Below, one piece after another: positions 1 to 9,789 of a DNA stretch of 19,555 nt; positions within the stretch are counted from its first letter, which is position 1, and each line of letters opens with the position of its first letter. The notes under the pieces are model-generated. The model was given only the letters and a program-made list of their open reading frames with translations. It did no database searches and was not told the DNA's origin. The DNA is from Acidobacteriota bacterium (GTDB lineage Bacteria > Acidobacteriota > Aminicenantia > Aminicenantales > Saccharicenantaceae), in NCBI GenBank assembly GCA_003476685.1, contig DMVN01000017.1:1-19555 (forward strand), given 5' to 3'. The position numbers and the translations under genes were made by a program.

Positions 1-558
1 GATACCCATGGCCGCAAAGACCACGGCGAATTTTTCTTCCTTGCCCAGGACTCTGGCCTGACGGGCAACCTGGGCAGCAATGCGGGGATGGGGCAGGCCG
101 CTGCCGGAAAATATCGGCAGCTTCTGTCCGCGGACCAGCGGGTTCATGCCATCGATGGCCGAAATTCCGGTCTGGATGAACTCGGAAGGATAATCGCGGG
201 CGTCGGGGTTGATGGGGCTGCCGTTGATGTCCAGTCGCTTGCGGGCGATGATCTGCGGACCGTTATCCCGCGGTCGGCCGGAGCCGTCGAACACCCGGCC
301 GATGATTTCTTCCGAAACCGGCAGCTGCTGGGAACGGCCCAGGAACCTGACGCGGGATTTATCGATGTCCAGGCCGACCGTTCCTTCGAACACCTGGACC
401 ACGGCCTGTTCGGTCGAGACTTCCAGCACCGTCCCGCGGCGCAGGTTGCCCCGTGAGTCTTCTATTTCCACCAGCTCGTTGTATTTGACCTCGGCAATCT
501 TTTCCACGATGACCAGGGGGCCGACGATGTTGGAAACGGTTAAATATTCTTTGTGCAT
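1..558 (-). CDS. atpB: A/V-type ATPase subunit B (partial, N-terminal 186 residues)
   Basis: Non-catalytic nucleotide-binding subunit of the cytoplasmic A3B3 head of a rotary A/V-type ATPase. The gene starts at 558 and runs off the left edge, so only 186 of an expected 430-480 residues are present. Seen in the sequence: an N-terminal beta-barrel domain (about residues 1-75), then the start of the nucleotide-binding domain with [10 protein letters not shown] (88-97) and [15 protein letters not shown] (143-157). That last stretch is the degenerate P-loop region typical of B, in contrast to the GxxGxGKT of subunit A. The ATG has a good AGGTGAG ribosome binding site. It follows the stop of subunit A by 12 bases and is the last operon gene visible; subunit D would be expected next, outside the window. 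Identification is very secure. The clipped end is a window effect, not a truncation. Confidence 0.96.
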   Translation of the reverse strand, partial: MHKEYLTVSNIVGPLVIVEKIAEVKYNELVEIEDSRGNLRRGTVLEVSTEQAVVQVFEGTVGLDIDKSRVRFLGRSQQLPVSEEIIGRVFDGSGRPRDNGPQIIARKRLDINGSPINPDARDYPSEFIQTGISAIDGMNPLVRGQKLPIFSGSGLPHPRIAAQVARQARVLGKEEKFAVVFAAMGI

Positions 559-570
559 GCCACTCACCTT

Positions 571-2322
571 TTAAGCCTGAAGGGTCTTGAACGAAGCGTC
601 CACTTCTTTTTCCACCTGAAGCAGGGCTTCTTCATCCTCAGGCAGGTATTTCATCTTGGAAATCCGGTCGCGGACTTCCAGGGAAACGATGTCACTGAAT
701 TCCCGGCCCTCGTCCAGGGCCTGGTTGGCCCGGTGATGAAAATGCAGGATGGTGCGCAGCATCAAGTACTGCTTGCGCATCGAAGTGTAGGTGTCCTGCG
801 GATGGTAGGCGTTCTGGTGCAGAAAATCTTCCCGGATGGAACGGGCCGTTTCCAGAATCAGTCTTTCCTTGAAGGACAGAGATTCCAGTCCGATCAGCCT
901 GGCAATTTCCTGGAGCTCGGCTTCCAGTTCCAGGAGTTTCATCGCTTCCTGGCTGAGCTCCACGAAATCTTCGGCCACCTTTTCGGCGAAATACTTTCTC
1001 AGCGATTCACGGTAGAGGGAATAGCTCTGCAACCAGTTGATGGCCGGGAAATGTCTCATGTTGGCCAGGCGGTCATCCAGGGCCCAGAAGACTTTAACCA
1101 CTTTCAGGGTGGCCTGGACCACCGGGTCCGACAGGTCACCTCCGGGCGGGCTGACGGCCCCGATAACGCTCAGGGCGCCGATTCTTCCCTCAGAACCAGG
1201 ACAGATAACCTTGCCGGCCCGTTCATAAAATTCGGCCAGGCGGCTGGCCAAATAGGCCGGGTAGCCTTCGTCGCCGGGCATTTCCTCCATCCGGCCGCCG
1301 ATTTCTCTCAGGGCTTCGGCCCAGCGAGAAGAGGAGTCGGCCATCAGGGCCACCGAATAACCCATGTCGCGGAAATATTCGGCAATGGTCATGCCGGTAT
1401 AGATGGAAGCTTCACGGGCCGCCACCGGCATGTTGGAAGTGTTGGCGATTATGACCGTTCTTTCCAGCAACGGCCGCCCGGTGTTGGGGTCCTTGAGTTC
1501 CGGGAAGCTCAAAAGCAGGTCGGCCACCTCGTTGCCCCGCTCGCCGCAGGCCACGTAGACTATAATCTGGGCATCAGACCACTTGGCTAACTGGTGCTGG
1601 ACGACGGTCTTGCCGCTGCCGAAGGGCCCCGGGACACAGGCTGTTCCGCCTTTGGCCAGGGGAAACAGGGTGTCGAGTATTCTCTGGCCGGTTATCAGGG
1701 GTTCAAAGGGCATCAGCCTCTCTTTGACCGGGCGCTGCTTTCTAACCGGCCAGACCTGGAACAGGTTCAGCTCTTTTACTTCACCCGATTCCTTTTTGAT
1801 CCGGCAGACCACGTCGGTCACCAGGAATTCTCCTTCTCTAATCTCAACGATTTCCCCGTCGCCATTCTCCGGCACCATGATCCGGTGCTGAATGAGAGGC
1901 GTTTCCTGGACGTAGCCGAGAATATCCCCGGCCAGGACTTTATCGCCCTTCTTTTTTATCGGTTCAAAACCCCAGCGTTTCTCCCGGTCAAGAGCCGGGA
2001 TCTCAATCCCGCGCGACACGAATTCCCCGTAACGGGCTCTGATCACGTCGAGCGGGCGCTGGATGCCGTCATAAATCGAGCCCAGCAGGCCCGGACCCAG
2101 TTCTACCGACAGCGGCTTTTCAGTCAGAGAAACCGGCTCTCCCGGACCCACTCCGGTAGTATCTTCATAGACCTGGATGTAGGCCTGGTCGTTGTTGAGC
2201 TCAATGATCTCACCGATCAGCCCCAGGTGTCCCACCTTGACCATGTCGTACATCTTGGCCCCGAGACACTCGGAAGCCACCACCAGGGGGCCGGCCACCC
2301 GGATAATCTTACCTTGTTTCAT
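571..2322 (-). CDS. atpA: A/V-type ATPase catalytic subunit A
   Basis: Catalytic ATP-hydrolysing or ATP-synthesising subunit of the A3B3 head. It is 583 residues long, normal for the family. Seen: N-terminal barrel (KIIRVAGPLVVA), the bulge or 'non-homologous' insert characteristic of A subunits (about residues 110-190), Walker A GPFGSGKT at 232-239, the catalytic-glutamate motif ACGERGNEV, and the Walker B region ALMADSSSRWAEALREIGGR followed by EEMPGDEGYP. I chose the ATG at 2322 because it follows a GAGGAAGGA ribosome binding site and matches family N termini. An upstream in-frame ATG at 2352 would add ten residues (MHSLPEEGKK) unlike the family. With the chosen start, the gene overlaps the end of subunit F by 14 bases, implying coupled translation. 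Subunit B follows after 12 bases. Confidence 0.97.
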   Translation of the reverse strand: MKQGKIIRVAGPLVVASECLGAKMYDMVKVGHLGLIGEIIELNNDQAYIQVYEDTTGVGPGEPVSLTEKPLSVELGPGLLGSIYDGIQRPLDVIRARYGEFVSRGIEIPALDREKRWGFEPIKKKGDKVLAGDILGYVQETPLIQHRIMVPENGDGEIVEIREGEFLVTDVVCRIKKESGEVKELNLFQVWPVRKQRPVKERLMPFEPLITGQRILDTLFPLAKGGTACVPGPFGSGKTVVQHQLAKWSDAQIIVYVACGERGNEVADLLLSFPELKDPNTGRPLLERTVIIANTSNMPVAAREASIYTGMTIAEYFRDMGYSVALMADSSSRWAEALREIGGRMEEMPGDEGYPAYLASRLAEFYERAGKVICPGSEGRIGALSVIGAVSPPGGDLSDPVVQATLKVVKVFWALDDRLANMRHFPAINWLQSYSLYRESLRKYFAEKVAEDFVELSQEAMKLLELEAELQEIARLIGLESLSFKERLILETARSIREDFLHQNAYHPQDTYTSMRKQYLMLRTILHFHHRANQALDEGREFSDIVSLEVRDRISKMKYLPEDEEALLQVEKEVDASFKTLQA

Positions 2323-2659
2323 TTTCTTTCCTTCCTCTGGTAAAGAGTGCATCCGAACCTATGGCTTTGATGGACAGCTCCCGCATCAGGTTTTCCACCG
2401 ATTCGGAGCTGGCCCGGAAATCGGAAAAGCCAACACAGACCGGAGCAAATTTATGGCTTAATTCTGCCACCTCAGGTTTCAGGCTATCCAGCCAGGTTTC
2501 CTGAATGAGGCAGATGGCATATTTTTCCTGAACTACCTGGGCCAGCATGGTCCTGGCCTCTTCCGTGCTGGCCGGAGTTAAAACGGTCAGACCGAAGACC
2601 TTAAAGGGTGCGACCAGGTCCCGGTCGCCGATTATGGCTATTTTACCGGCTTCAGACAT
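2309..2659 (-). CDS. atpF: A/V-type ATPase subunit F
   Basis: Small subunit of the central stalk, which contacts subunit D and is involved in regulating rotation. It has 116 residues; the family usually has about 100-110. Seen: the conserved opening GKIAIIGDRD, then alternating strands and helices of a Rossmann-like fold (CLIQETWLDSL, the SHKFAPVCVGF strand) and a helical tail ending RGRKENETR that would insert along the rotor. It overlaps the end of subunit C by 8 bases, and its own end overlaps the start of subunit A, so C, F and A are probably translated in a coupled way. The name follows A/V-ATPase naming; this is not the F-type b subunit that shares the symbol. Confidence 0.92.
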   Translation of the reverse strand: MSEAGKIAIIGDRDLVAPFKVFGLTVLTPASTEEARTMLAQVVQEKYAICLIQETWLDSLKPEVAELSHKFAPVCVGFSDFRASSESVENLMRELSIKAIGSDALFTRGRKENETR

Positions 2660-3440
2660 AGGTCTGGCTTATCCTTTCTTTCAGGAATGAGACCGGAAGT
2701 TCCAGGAATTTTCCGGCCAGAACTATCCGGACCAGTTTCAGCTCATGCCGCCGGGCCAGGCCGTAGGCGAACAGAGGTTCCGGCCCGAAGGTTATCTGCC
2801 TGGCCTGTCTCAGGTAGGCCAGGGACAGATTTTCGATTTCCCGCTCCAGGCCGACCAGGCTTTCCCTGGAAGCCAGGAATTCGCTGGCTATCTTCCAGAG
2901 GTCGCCGTACTGACCGGCCCGTAGAGACTGATAAAATTCCTCGTTGGAGGAATCATAATTTTCCAGGAATAATTTTTTCTCCAGTGATCCGCCGGGGAGA
3001 ATGTTTTCTTCCAGCCGGCTGGCTGGAAGTCCCAGGTAACGGCAGCGGCAGAAGAGCTTGAGGTTGGCCAGGTCCAGCCGCAGCCGGAAGTAGTTACGGA
3101 TGAAAAGATTTTCAACCCGGTCCAGGTACCGGGCCATCTCGGCTGGATTCTCGCCGGCCAGGTAAGCATGGTAAAGCTCTCTTTCCAGAAAGAGTTCTTC
3201 CAGGTTGAAGTCCAGGGCCATTCTTTCTTTGAGCAAAACCCGGTCCAGCTGGTCTGGAGTCTTTACCAGGAGCAGATCCTCTCCAAACTTCCCGGCATCG
3301 GAGATTAACTCCAGAGCCCGCCCGGCCGTCTCAGCCTCAGTCGCTTCCCGGAAAACCTGGTATGGAATAAGATAGTTTTCCAGAGCCCGGACGCGTCCGA
3401 CGGCAAAGGCGTAATCCAGAGCAGTCACCTTGTTGGTCAT
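2652..3440 (-). CDS. atpC: A/V-type ATPase subunit C (short form)
   Basis: Homologue of the d/C subunit, the funnel-shaped protein that joins the central stalk to the membrane K ring. It is all-helical by sequence, with 262 residues against about 320-350 in typical bacterial and archaeal relatives. Seen: the N-terminal YAFAVGRVRALENYLI region, repeated helices rich in Leu, Arg and Glu, and a C-terminal ARRHELKLVRIVLAGKF motif followed by LKERI, which is the family's conserved closing helix. The start at 3440 is one base after the subunit E stop. The N-terminal and C-terminal signatures are both present, so the missing length seems to come from the interior rather than from a broken end. Assignment rests on these motifs plus gene order. 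A frameshift is unlikely because flanking genes are tightly packed. Confidence 0.85.
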   Translation of the reverse strand: MTNKVTALDYAFAVGRVRALENYLIPYQVFREATEAETAGRALELISDAGKFGEDLLLVKTPDQLDRVLLKERMALDFNLEELFLERELYHAYLAGENPAEMARYLDRVENLFIRNYFRLRLDLANLKLFCRCRYLGLPASRLEENILPGGSLEKKLFLENYDSSNEEFYQSLRAGQYGDLWKIASEFLASRESLVGLEREIENLSLAYLRQARQITFGPEPLFAYGLARRHELKLVRIVLAGKFLELPVSFLKERISQTYV

Positions 3441-3441
3441 C

Positions 3442-3858
3442 TCAAATTCTCAGCCACTCCAGAACATCGTTCTCCACGGCCTGGGTTAGTTCTTCCAAAA
3501 GCCGGTCAGAAGGCAGGTTTTCCTGCCTGACCCCATCGCGGGAGATAATTTCTTTCTTCAGTCTGGCCTTTTTTAACTCATCTTTCTGCAGGGCCGCCGC
3601 CAGCACCCTGTTGATCAGGGCCCTCCTGGTTTTTAAGAGCTCCATCCTCTTCTGCAGCTGGGCCTGGGTAATAATCCGGCTGGCTTCCAGCCGGGCTTCA
3701 ACTTCGGCCTGGCGCAGCATGGCCTCGGCCTGTTCCCGGGCTTTCTCTCCGGCTTCTTTCTTTATCTGCTCCGCTTTCTGCCGGGCTTCAAACAGGATTC
3801 TTTCCGCTTCCTGCCGGGCGTCCAGTTCTATTTTTTCCAGAATTTTTTCCAGGCTCAT
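3442..3858 (-). CDS. atpE: A/V-type ATPase subunit E (short, mostly coiled coil)
   Basis: Peripheral-stalk subunit, expected to pair with the G/H subunit and tie the A3B3 head to subunit I. It has 138 residues, clearly shorter than the usual 185-200. Residues 1-95 are a long charged helix with heptad-like Ala/Glu/Lys repeats (IELDARQEAERILFEARQKA) followed by the family-like QAQLQKRMELLKTRRALINRVL. The C-terminal part (about 100-138) is too small for the usual globular alpha/beta domain that binds the head. No continuation is visible: the next gene starts two bases after the stop. It begins 17 bases after subunit K. It is either a genuinely compact E subunit or one whose globular half has been lost. 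Identity comes from the position between K and C and the coiled-coil pattern. Confidence 0.82.
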   Translation of the reverse strand: MSLEKILEKIELDARQEAERILFEARQKAEQIKKEAGEKAREQAEAMLRQAEVEARLEASRIITQAQLQKRMELLKTRRALINRVLAAALQKDELKKARLKKEIISRDGVRQENLPSDRLLEELTQAVENDVLEWLRI

Positions 3859-3875
3859 CTTGTCCCCGGCCGCAA

Positions 3876-6303
<2,428 letters not shown>

Positions 6304-6305
6304 GG

Positions 6306-6683
6306 TTAAACCTTTCTGGACTCCATAATCTCCAGCAGCCGGGCTACGGTTTTTTCTACCGCTTCCTTGAAGCTGTCTTCTGCTTTCCTGAGGATTTCGG
6401 CTTTTTCGGCTTCAGTCTGCCGGCTGAGGTCCTCGGCTTCAGCCCGGGCTCTTTCGACTATCTCTTTTCTCAACTTCTCTGCCTGTTTCCGGGCCTCAGT
6501 CAGAATCTTTTTTCTCAGTTCCTCCGTTTCTTCCCCTGCCTGCCTGACCAGTTCGGGCGCAGTCCGGGTGCGGGTTTCCTCTACCAGCTGCCGGGCTCGC
6601 TCCTCCGCCTGCCTGACCTGCTGCAGGGCCAGCCCGGCCTCTATTCCCGTCTGGTCCGTTGTTTTTAATTCTTTTTCAGTCAT
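6306..6683 (-). CDS. A/V-type ATPase G/H-like peripheral stalk subunit
   Basis: First gene of the ATPase operon. It encodes 125 residues that are almost entirely one charged helix with regular Ala/Glu/Arg/Lys heptads (for example EEVRQ-type repeats and KKILTEARKQAEKLRKEI), as expected for the G/H partner of subunit E in the peripheral stalk. It has no signal peptide and no membrane segment. The stop is two bases before subunit I. The start at 6683 lies about 36-43 bases downstream of the promoter at 6726-6753 and has a modest GGAAGTGG ribosome binding site. The assignment rests on composition and its place immediately before I; low-complexity coiled coils of this sort cannot be assigned by sequence alone, although the operon position makes other roles unlikely. 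Confidence 0.82.
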   Translation of the reverse strand: MTEKELKTTDQTGIEAGLALQQVRQAEERARQLVEETRTRTAPELVRQAGEETEELRKKILTEARKQAEKLRKEIVERARAEAEDLSRQTEAEKAEILRKAEDSFKEAVEKTVARLLEIMESRKV

Positions 6684-6725
6684 TGGCCACTTCCGCTTTT
6701 GATTTCATTTGATTTCAAAAGACAT

Positions 6726-6753
6726 ATTATATCCGAATTATCTGCTCTGTTAA
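6726..6753 (-). promoter_or_regulatory. Sigma70-like promoter of the ATPase operon
   Basis: Read on the minus strand: TTAACA (6753-6748), a 16-base spacer, then a perfect TATAAT (6731-6726). Transcription would start near 6719, about 35 bases before the G/H start codon. This is the best promoter match upstream of the operon and separates it from the hypothetical gene at 6800-7579. Confidence 0.7.
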
Positions 6754-6799
6754 CCTTTTCCGTCCTGATTTCCAGCCGGGCCGGATGGCCGGCTTCTGT

Positions 6800-7579
6800 T
6801 CAGGCCATAATTTCTTTATAGAGGTAAAAAGCTGTCTCGGGCAGCTTTTTCTTCTGCCAGGTATTAACCAGCTGGAATATTCTCGAAGCCGGTTCCACCG
6901 GGGACAGGTTGAACACCAGGAAAGCGCCAGCCTCTCCCAGCTCTTTAAGAAACGGATAAGGCAGGCTCCGGTCAACATGAACAACCAGACGGCCTTTATT
7001 TTTTCTTATGTTCTTCAACAGGTCCAGAATCATAATCTCGGAATCTTCATTAAAATTCCTGCTGGACAGATGAACCCAGCAATTCTTTAGACCGATAGAA
7101 GCCAGGTTTTCTTCCAGGCTTTGATGATGGTAATAGACAAGGGTGGTGTGGGAGCGGGAAATTTCCTCGGCCAGCCAGCCCAGCTGGTCCAGCGGTCGGG
7201 ACTGGTCTCGGCTGGACATAAATATGGAATCGAAAACTTCCGGGTTAGCTAAAAGGTCAGGTAGGTTCTGAAGCTGGCCCTGGATAAAATACCCCAGCCT
7301 GCAGCCCTTCGGCCTCAAGGCCAGGGCCAGCTGGCTAAAAACCTGGAAATCCGTCCGGGCGACATCAGAGGTATAAAAAGAAAAGGGGAAATCGGCCAGC
7401 CGTTCCAGGTCGGCCGGAGCCAGCTTTCCGCTATCAAGCAGGGCAATTTTTAGCTTCCGGGCGCTGGCTTTCTCCAGAATCTGCTCCAGCTCGGTCAAAT
7501 CATAGAGGTCATCCCGGAGGATAAAGCGGCTGCCTTTTTCCAGAGATTGCAGTTGCCGTTCCAGTTTTTCCAGGGTCAT
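6800..7579 (-). CDS. Conserved-looking alpha/beta protein of unknown function
   Basis: I do not recognise this 259-residue protein. It has no signal peptide or membrane segment, so it is probably cytoplasmic. The sequence alternates short hydrophobic strands with amphipathic helices in a regular way: FILRDD, KIALLDSG, FSFYTSD, RLGYFIQG, FDSIFMSS, TLVYYHH, CWVHLSS, RLVVHVD and FLVFNLS. Eight or nine beta/alpha units would fit a TIM-barrel-like or PHP-like fold. That is a fold impression, not a family hit. Strand ends carry polar residues (Asp, Ser, Arg, His), as in enzymes, but no diagnostic catalytic motif was found. There is no clear ribosome binding site before the ATG at 7579. It sits 116 bases upstream of the ATPase operon on the same strand, yet that operon has its own promoter, so a functional link is only possible. 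Confidence 0.75.
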   Translation of the reverse strand: MTLEKLERQLQSLEKGSRFILRDDLYDLTELEQILEKASARKLKIALLDSGKLAPADLERLADFPFSFYTSDVARTDFQVFSQLALALRPKGCRLGYFIQGQLQNLPDLLANPEVFDSIFMSSRDQSRPLDQLGWLAEEISRSHTTLVYYHHQSLEENLASIGLKNCWVHLSSRNFNEDSEIMILDLLKNIRKNKGRLVVHVDRSLPYPFLKELGEAGAFLVFNLSPVEPASRIFQLVNTWQKKKLPETAFYLYKEIMA

Positions 7580-7621
7580 GGAATATAAAACTTAACATCT
7601 AAGCCAGGTTATGTCAATCAG

Positions 7622-7641
7622 ACCGGGTGAGAAAACCCGGT
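7622..7641. repeat. Perfect 7-bp hairpin between the hypothetical and barrel genes
   Basis: ACCGGGT and ACCCGGT flank a GAGAAA loop. There is no T-run following it on either strand (the A/T-rich stretch lies on the wrong side), so it is not a standard intrinsic terminator. It lies 5-25 bases upstream of a TTGACA (minus strand, 7617-7612) that precedes the 7579 gene, so it could also mark a regulatory site. Confidence 0.5.
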
Positions 7642-7688
7642 TAAAAAATGATCAAAATTTAAGATGTTCTCCGGGCTCAGCCGTAAAT

Positions 7689-7747
7689 CAAGGCCCTTAT
7701 ACCTACGGTCCGAACACCAGCGGGAAAGGCCTTGTTCCTGAGAACAA
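7689..7747. repeat. Inverted repeats downstream of the beta-barrel gene
   Basis: CAAGGCC (7689-7695) is complementary to GGCCTTG (7728-7734) across 32 bases. Overlapping this is a tighter hairpin, TTGTTC-CTGA-GAACAA (7732-7747), followed on the plus strand by an A-run. These occupy the 200-base gap at the 3' end of the minus-strand barrel gene. They may be the processing or termination structure of that mRNA, but a U-tract on the minus-strand transcript is missing. Confidence 0.4.
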
Positions 7748-7779
7748 AAAAGATAATCGGATAGCAATCGGGCTAAAAT

Positions 7780-8484
7780 TTATCTTATAACATAACCGAT
7801 GATAAGCAGAAACTGACGACTGCGCACCTTAACCGGTGTTCCCTCAAAAGCCAGCGCCGGTCCCCGGTACAGGTCTGGCAGCCCGAGTCCGTAACGGCCT
7901 TCTACCGATATCTTTCTTTTATTAACGGCCACTTCAAACCCCAGCCCGAGGACCAGGGCCAGGTCAGTTTTCCGGGTCAGGCTTTTGAGGTCAGCTTCCA
8001 TTACCTTCTGCTGTATCTGGCCGACTTCTGGCCGGTAAAAAATCTGGCAGCGATGAGACAGGATAAAGGAAAAATCTATCCCCGCCAGTAAATAGGGCCG
8101 CGATTTTTTCCAGAAATGGGTCTGCAGGAGCAGCGGAAAGGAAATCTCTTTCAGCTGAAACTCGTAAAGGTAGGAATCAAAGAAACCCGTATCCACCCGG
8201 TGCTGCCCGCCGGTTTCTTTATACAGAACCTCAAATTCAAGTTCCAGCACCCCGGACAGTGGAAATTCCAAACCCAGGCCGCCAAAAAAGGAAAACCGGT
8301 TATCCTTGAAGGGGCTTAAGGTGCTACCGGGGCTGAAATCAACCGGGTAGATTTCCGGAAAAGGACCGGGCCAGGGCCGGGAAAAGCTGGAAAATACCGG
8401 CCCGATGATTCGCTTAAATTCCGCTGATTGGAGCGGCCAGGCTAAAATGATAAGGGCTATTAGAACCAAGCCGACTTTTTTCAT
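7780..8484 (-). CDS. Outer-membrane beta-barrel protein (porin-like family)
   Basis: Exported protein of 234 residues. Residues 1-20 form a signal peptide (MKKVGLVLIALIILAWPLQSA, cleavage probably after QSA). The rest has alternating hydrophobic/polar strands ending in aromatic residues: FFGGLGLEF, LELEFEVLY, ISFPLLLQTHFW, YLLAGIDFSFIL, LALVLGLGFEVAV, ISVEGRYGLG and the terminal FLLIIGYVIR. This pattern fits the small eight-stranded barrels of the OMP_b-brl_2 type. Substrate or role cannot be told. Four of the outer strands alternate with turns rich in Pro and Gly (28-60). The start has an AGGAGG site at 7 bases. It is one of the few direct signs that this organism has an outer membrane. It has a promoter of its own at 8534-8562. 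Confidence 0.8.
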   Translation of the reverse strand: MKKVGLVLIALIILAWPLQSAEFKRIIGPVFSSFSRPWPGPFPEIYPVDFSPGSTLSPFKDNRFSFFGGLGLEFPLSGVLELEFEVLYKETGGQHRVDTGFFDSYLYEFQLKEISFPLLLQTHFWKKSRPYLLAGIDFSFILSHRCQIFYRPEVGQIQQKVMEADLKSLTRKTDLALVLGLGFEVAVNKRKISVEGRYGLGLPDLYRGPALAFEGTPVKVRSRQFLLIIGYVIR

Positions 8485-8501
8485 TTCCGTCCTCCTGGAG
8501 A

Positions 8502-8527
8502 GAGCAGGCTAAAAAAATTTTCTGCTC
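8502..8527 (-). repeat. Hairpin in the 5' leader of the beta-barrel mRNA
   Basis: GAGCAG (8502-8507) and CTGCTC (8522-8527) can pair around a 14-base A/T-rich loop. It lies between the predicted transcription start (about 8527) and the AGGAGG site (8496-8491) of the barrel gene. It may stabilise the mRNA or modulate its translation; this is inference from position. Confidence 0.4.
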
Positions 8528-8533
8528 TTAAAA

Positions 8534-8562
8534 AATATAATTCCCGGTGAGCTCTAAGGCAA
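8534..8562 (-). promoter_or_regulatory. Sigma70-like promoter of the beta-barrel gene
   Basis: Minus strand: TTGCCT (8562-8557), a 17-base spacer and TATATT (8539-8534). The start of transcription would be near 8527, giving a leader of about 43 bases to the ATG at 8484. Confidence 0.6.
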
Positions 8563-8574
8563 TAGCCACCCGGA

Positions 8575-8629
8575 TGCCCGGCGAAAACGGTCCGGGCAGG
8601 TCGAGATTGCGCCTGCCGGCGAAACCGGC
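8575..8629. repeat. Two GC-rich hairpins with CGAAA loops between divergent promoters
   Basis: First hairpin: TGCCCGG (8575-8581) / CCGGGCA (8592-8598) with a 10-base loop beginning CGAAAA. Second: GCCGG (8615-8619) / CCGGC (8625-8629) with loop CGAAA. They lie between the barrel-gene promoter and the queC promoter and are not followed by a T-run. They might be REP-like elements or a boundary between divergent units. Confidence 0.4.
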
Positions 8630-8654
8630 TGCTGGTTTGAGCTTCATTTCCCGG

Positions 8655-8683
8655 TTGAGCCTGAGCCGGCCCTGGGGTATGAT
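8655..8683 (+). promoter_or_regulatory. Sigma70-like promoter of queCDE
   Basis: TTGAGC (8655-8660), a 17-base spacer and TATGAT (8678-8683). Transcription would begin near 8690, leaving a very short leader of about 15 bases before the queC ATG. That leaves no room for a preQ1 riboswitch, and none was seen. Confidence 0.6.
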
Positions 8684-8704
8684 TAAAGCGGTTAGGCTTA
8701 ACCA

Positions 8705-9448
8705 ATGGCTCAGATTAAGAAAAAAGACAGACCTTATCCGGGGAAAACACGGAAGGGTAGCTGTCTGGTTCTATTTTCAGGCGGGATTGATTCAACTACC
8801 GCCCTGTTCTGGGCTTTAAGCAGATATAAGAAGGTTCAACCGGTCATCTTTGATTACGGGCAGCGACACCGGGTGGAAATAAAAATGGCCAGGAAGACCT
8901 GTGCCCGGCTCGGGCTGGAGCCGAAAATTATTAAACTTGACCTGCGCCAGGTGGGCGGCTCAGCTCTGACCGATGAAAGAATTGAAGTGCCAGGTTTTAG
9001 GAAAATTGGCGAGATTAAAAAAGGGCTGCCGGCAACCTACGTCCCTTTCCGCAACGGAATTTTTATCGCTGTAGCAGCCGCTCTGGCTGAAAGCCTGGGA
9101 ATCAATGATATCATCTGCGGCTTCAATGTCATTGACTCACCCCATTACCCGGACACCACGGCCGCTTTTATCCGGGCCATGAACCGGGCCGTCAACGAAG
9201 GGACGGGGGCTAAATTCCGCCGTAAAAAATTCAGGATAATAGCTCCTTTCCTAAAATTGAAGAAAGCAGAAATTATCAAGCTGGGACTGAAGCAAGGAGC
9301 CGACTATTCCTATTCTGTAAGCTGTTATTCAGGGAAGGAAATCCCTTGCGGCCGCTGTTCGGCCTGTCTGCTCCGGCAGCAGGCCTGGGCAGAAGTCGGC
9401 CAGGAAGACCATCTTCTGCTGCGCCTCAAAAAGGAGGGGAAAATATGA
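8705..9448 (+). CDS. queC: 7-cyano-7-deazaguanine (preQ0) synthase
   Basis: ATP-dependent conversion of 7-carboxy-7-deazaguanine and ammonia to preQ0, a cytoplasmic step in queuosine tRNA modification. It has 247 residues, slightly longer than usual because of a basic 18-residue N-terminal tail (KKKDRPYPGKTRKG). Seen: the PP-loop SGGIDST (25-31), the YGQRHRVE motif, the substrate-site region TYVPFRNGIF and a zinc-binding cysteine set, Cys207, Cys215, Cys218 and Cys221 (SCYSGKEIPCGRCSAC). The gene heads the queC-queD-queE operon; its stop overlaps the queD start as ATGA. The ribosome binding site is weak (TTAGG). An archaeosine role is not expected in a bacterium. Confidence 0.95.
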   Translation: MAQIKKKDRPYPGKTRKGSCLVLFSGGIDSTTALFWALSRYKKVQPVIFDYGQRHRVEIKMARKTCARLGLEPKIIKLDLRQVGGSALTDERIEVPGFRKIGEIKKGLPATYVPFRNGIFIAVAAALAESLGINDIICGFNVIDSPHYPDTTAAFIRAMNRAVNEGTGAKFRRKKFRIIAPFLKLKKAEIIKLGLKQGADYSYSVSCYSGKEIPCGRCSACLLRQQAWAEVGQEDHLLLRLKKEGKI

Positions 9449-9789
9449 GCTGGAAACTCAGAGTCCGGGACAAATTTTCTGCCGCCCATTACCTCAGGGA
9501 ATACAAAGGAAAATGCGAGAAGCTTCATGGACACACCTTCCAGGTGGAAGTGGAAATAATGATCAGGGAGCTGGATAAGACTGGAATTGGCATAGATTTT
9601 ACCGAAATAAAAAAGAAGCTGGCGGAAATTCTCCCGGACCACACCCTGCTTAACGAAGCCTTTGACTTTAACCCCTCGGCTGAGAACCTGGCCCGGGAAA
9701 TCTACCAGAGGCTAAAAGAATTCTTCCCGGTGACGGCCGTCACCGTCTGGGAGTCGGAGGATGCCGCAGCCACCTACACTGAAGATTAG
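9445..9789 (+). CDS. queD: 6-carboxy-tetrahydropterin synthase
   Basis: Converts 7,8-dihydroneopterin triphosphate to 6-carboxy-5,6,7,8-tetrahydropterin, the first committed step towards queuosine. It has 114 residues, normal for QueD. Seen: zinc ligands His15, His28 and His30, with Cys24 in the CxxxHGH motif (CEKLHGH) that marks QueD-type members; the catalytic Asp65-His66 pair in PDHTLLN; and Glu103 in VWESEDAAATY that anchors the pterin. The start at 9445 was chosen over an upstream in-frame ATG at 9346 because it follows an AGGAGG site and overlaps the queC stop as ATGA. Its last 29 bases are shared with queE in another frame. Pyruvoyl-tetrahydropterin synthase is the alternative family name; the neighbours decide for QueD. 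Confidence 0.94.
   Translation: MSWKLRVRDKFSAAHYLREYKGKCEKLHGHTFQVEVEIMIRELDKTGIGIDFTEIKKKLAEILPDHTLLNEAFDFNPSAENLAREIYQRLKEFFPVTAVTVWESEDAAATYTED

Noticed and set aside
553..2343. Long plus-strand open frames opposite ATPase subunit A
   Set aside because: They are shadows of the strongly conserved subunit A on the other strand.
8691..8704. preQ1 riboswitch in front of queC or queF
   Set aside because: Both leaders are only about 15-30 bases, and the C-rich/A-rich preQ1 pattern is absent.
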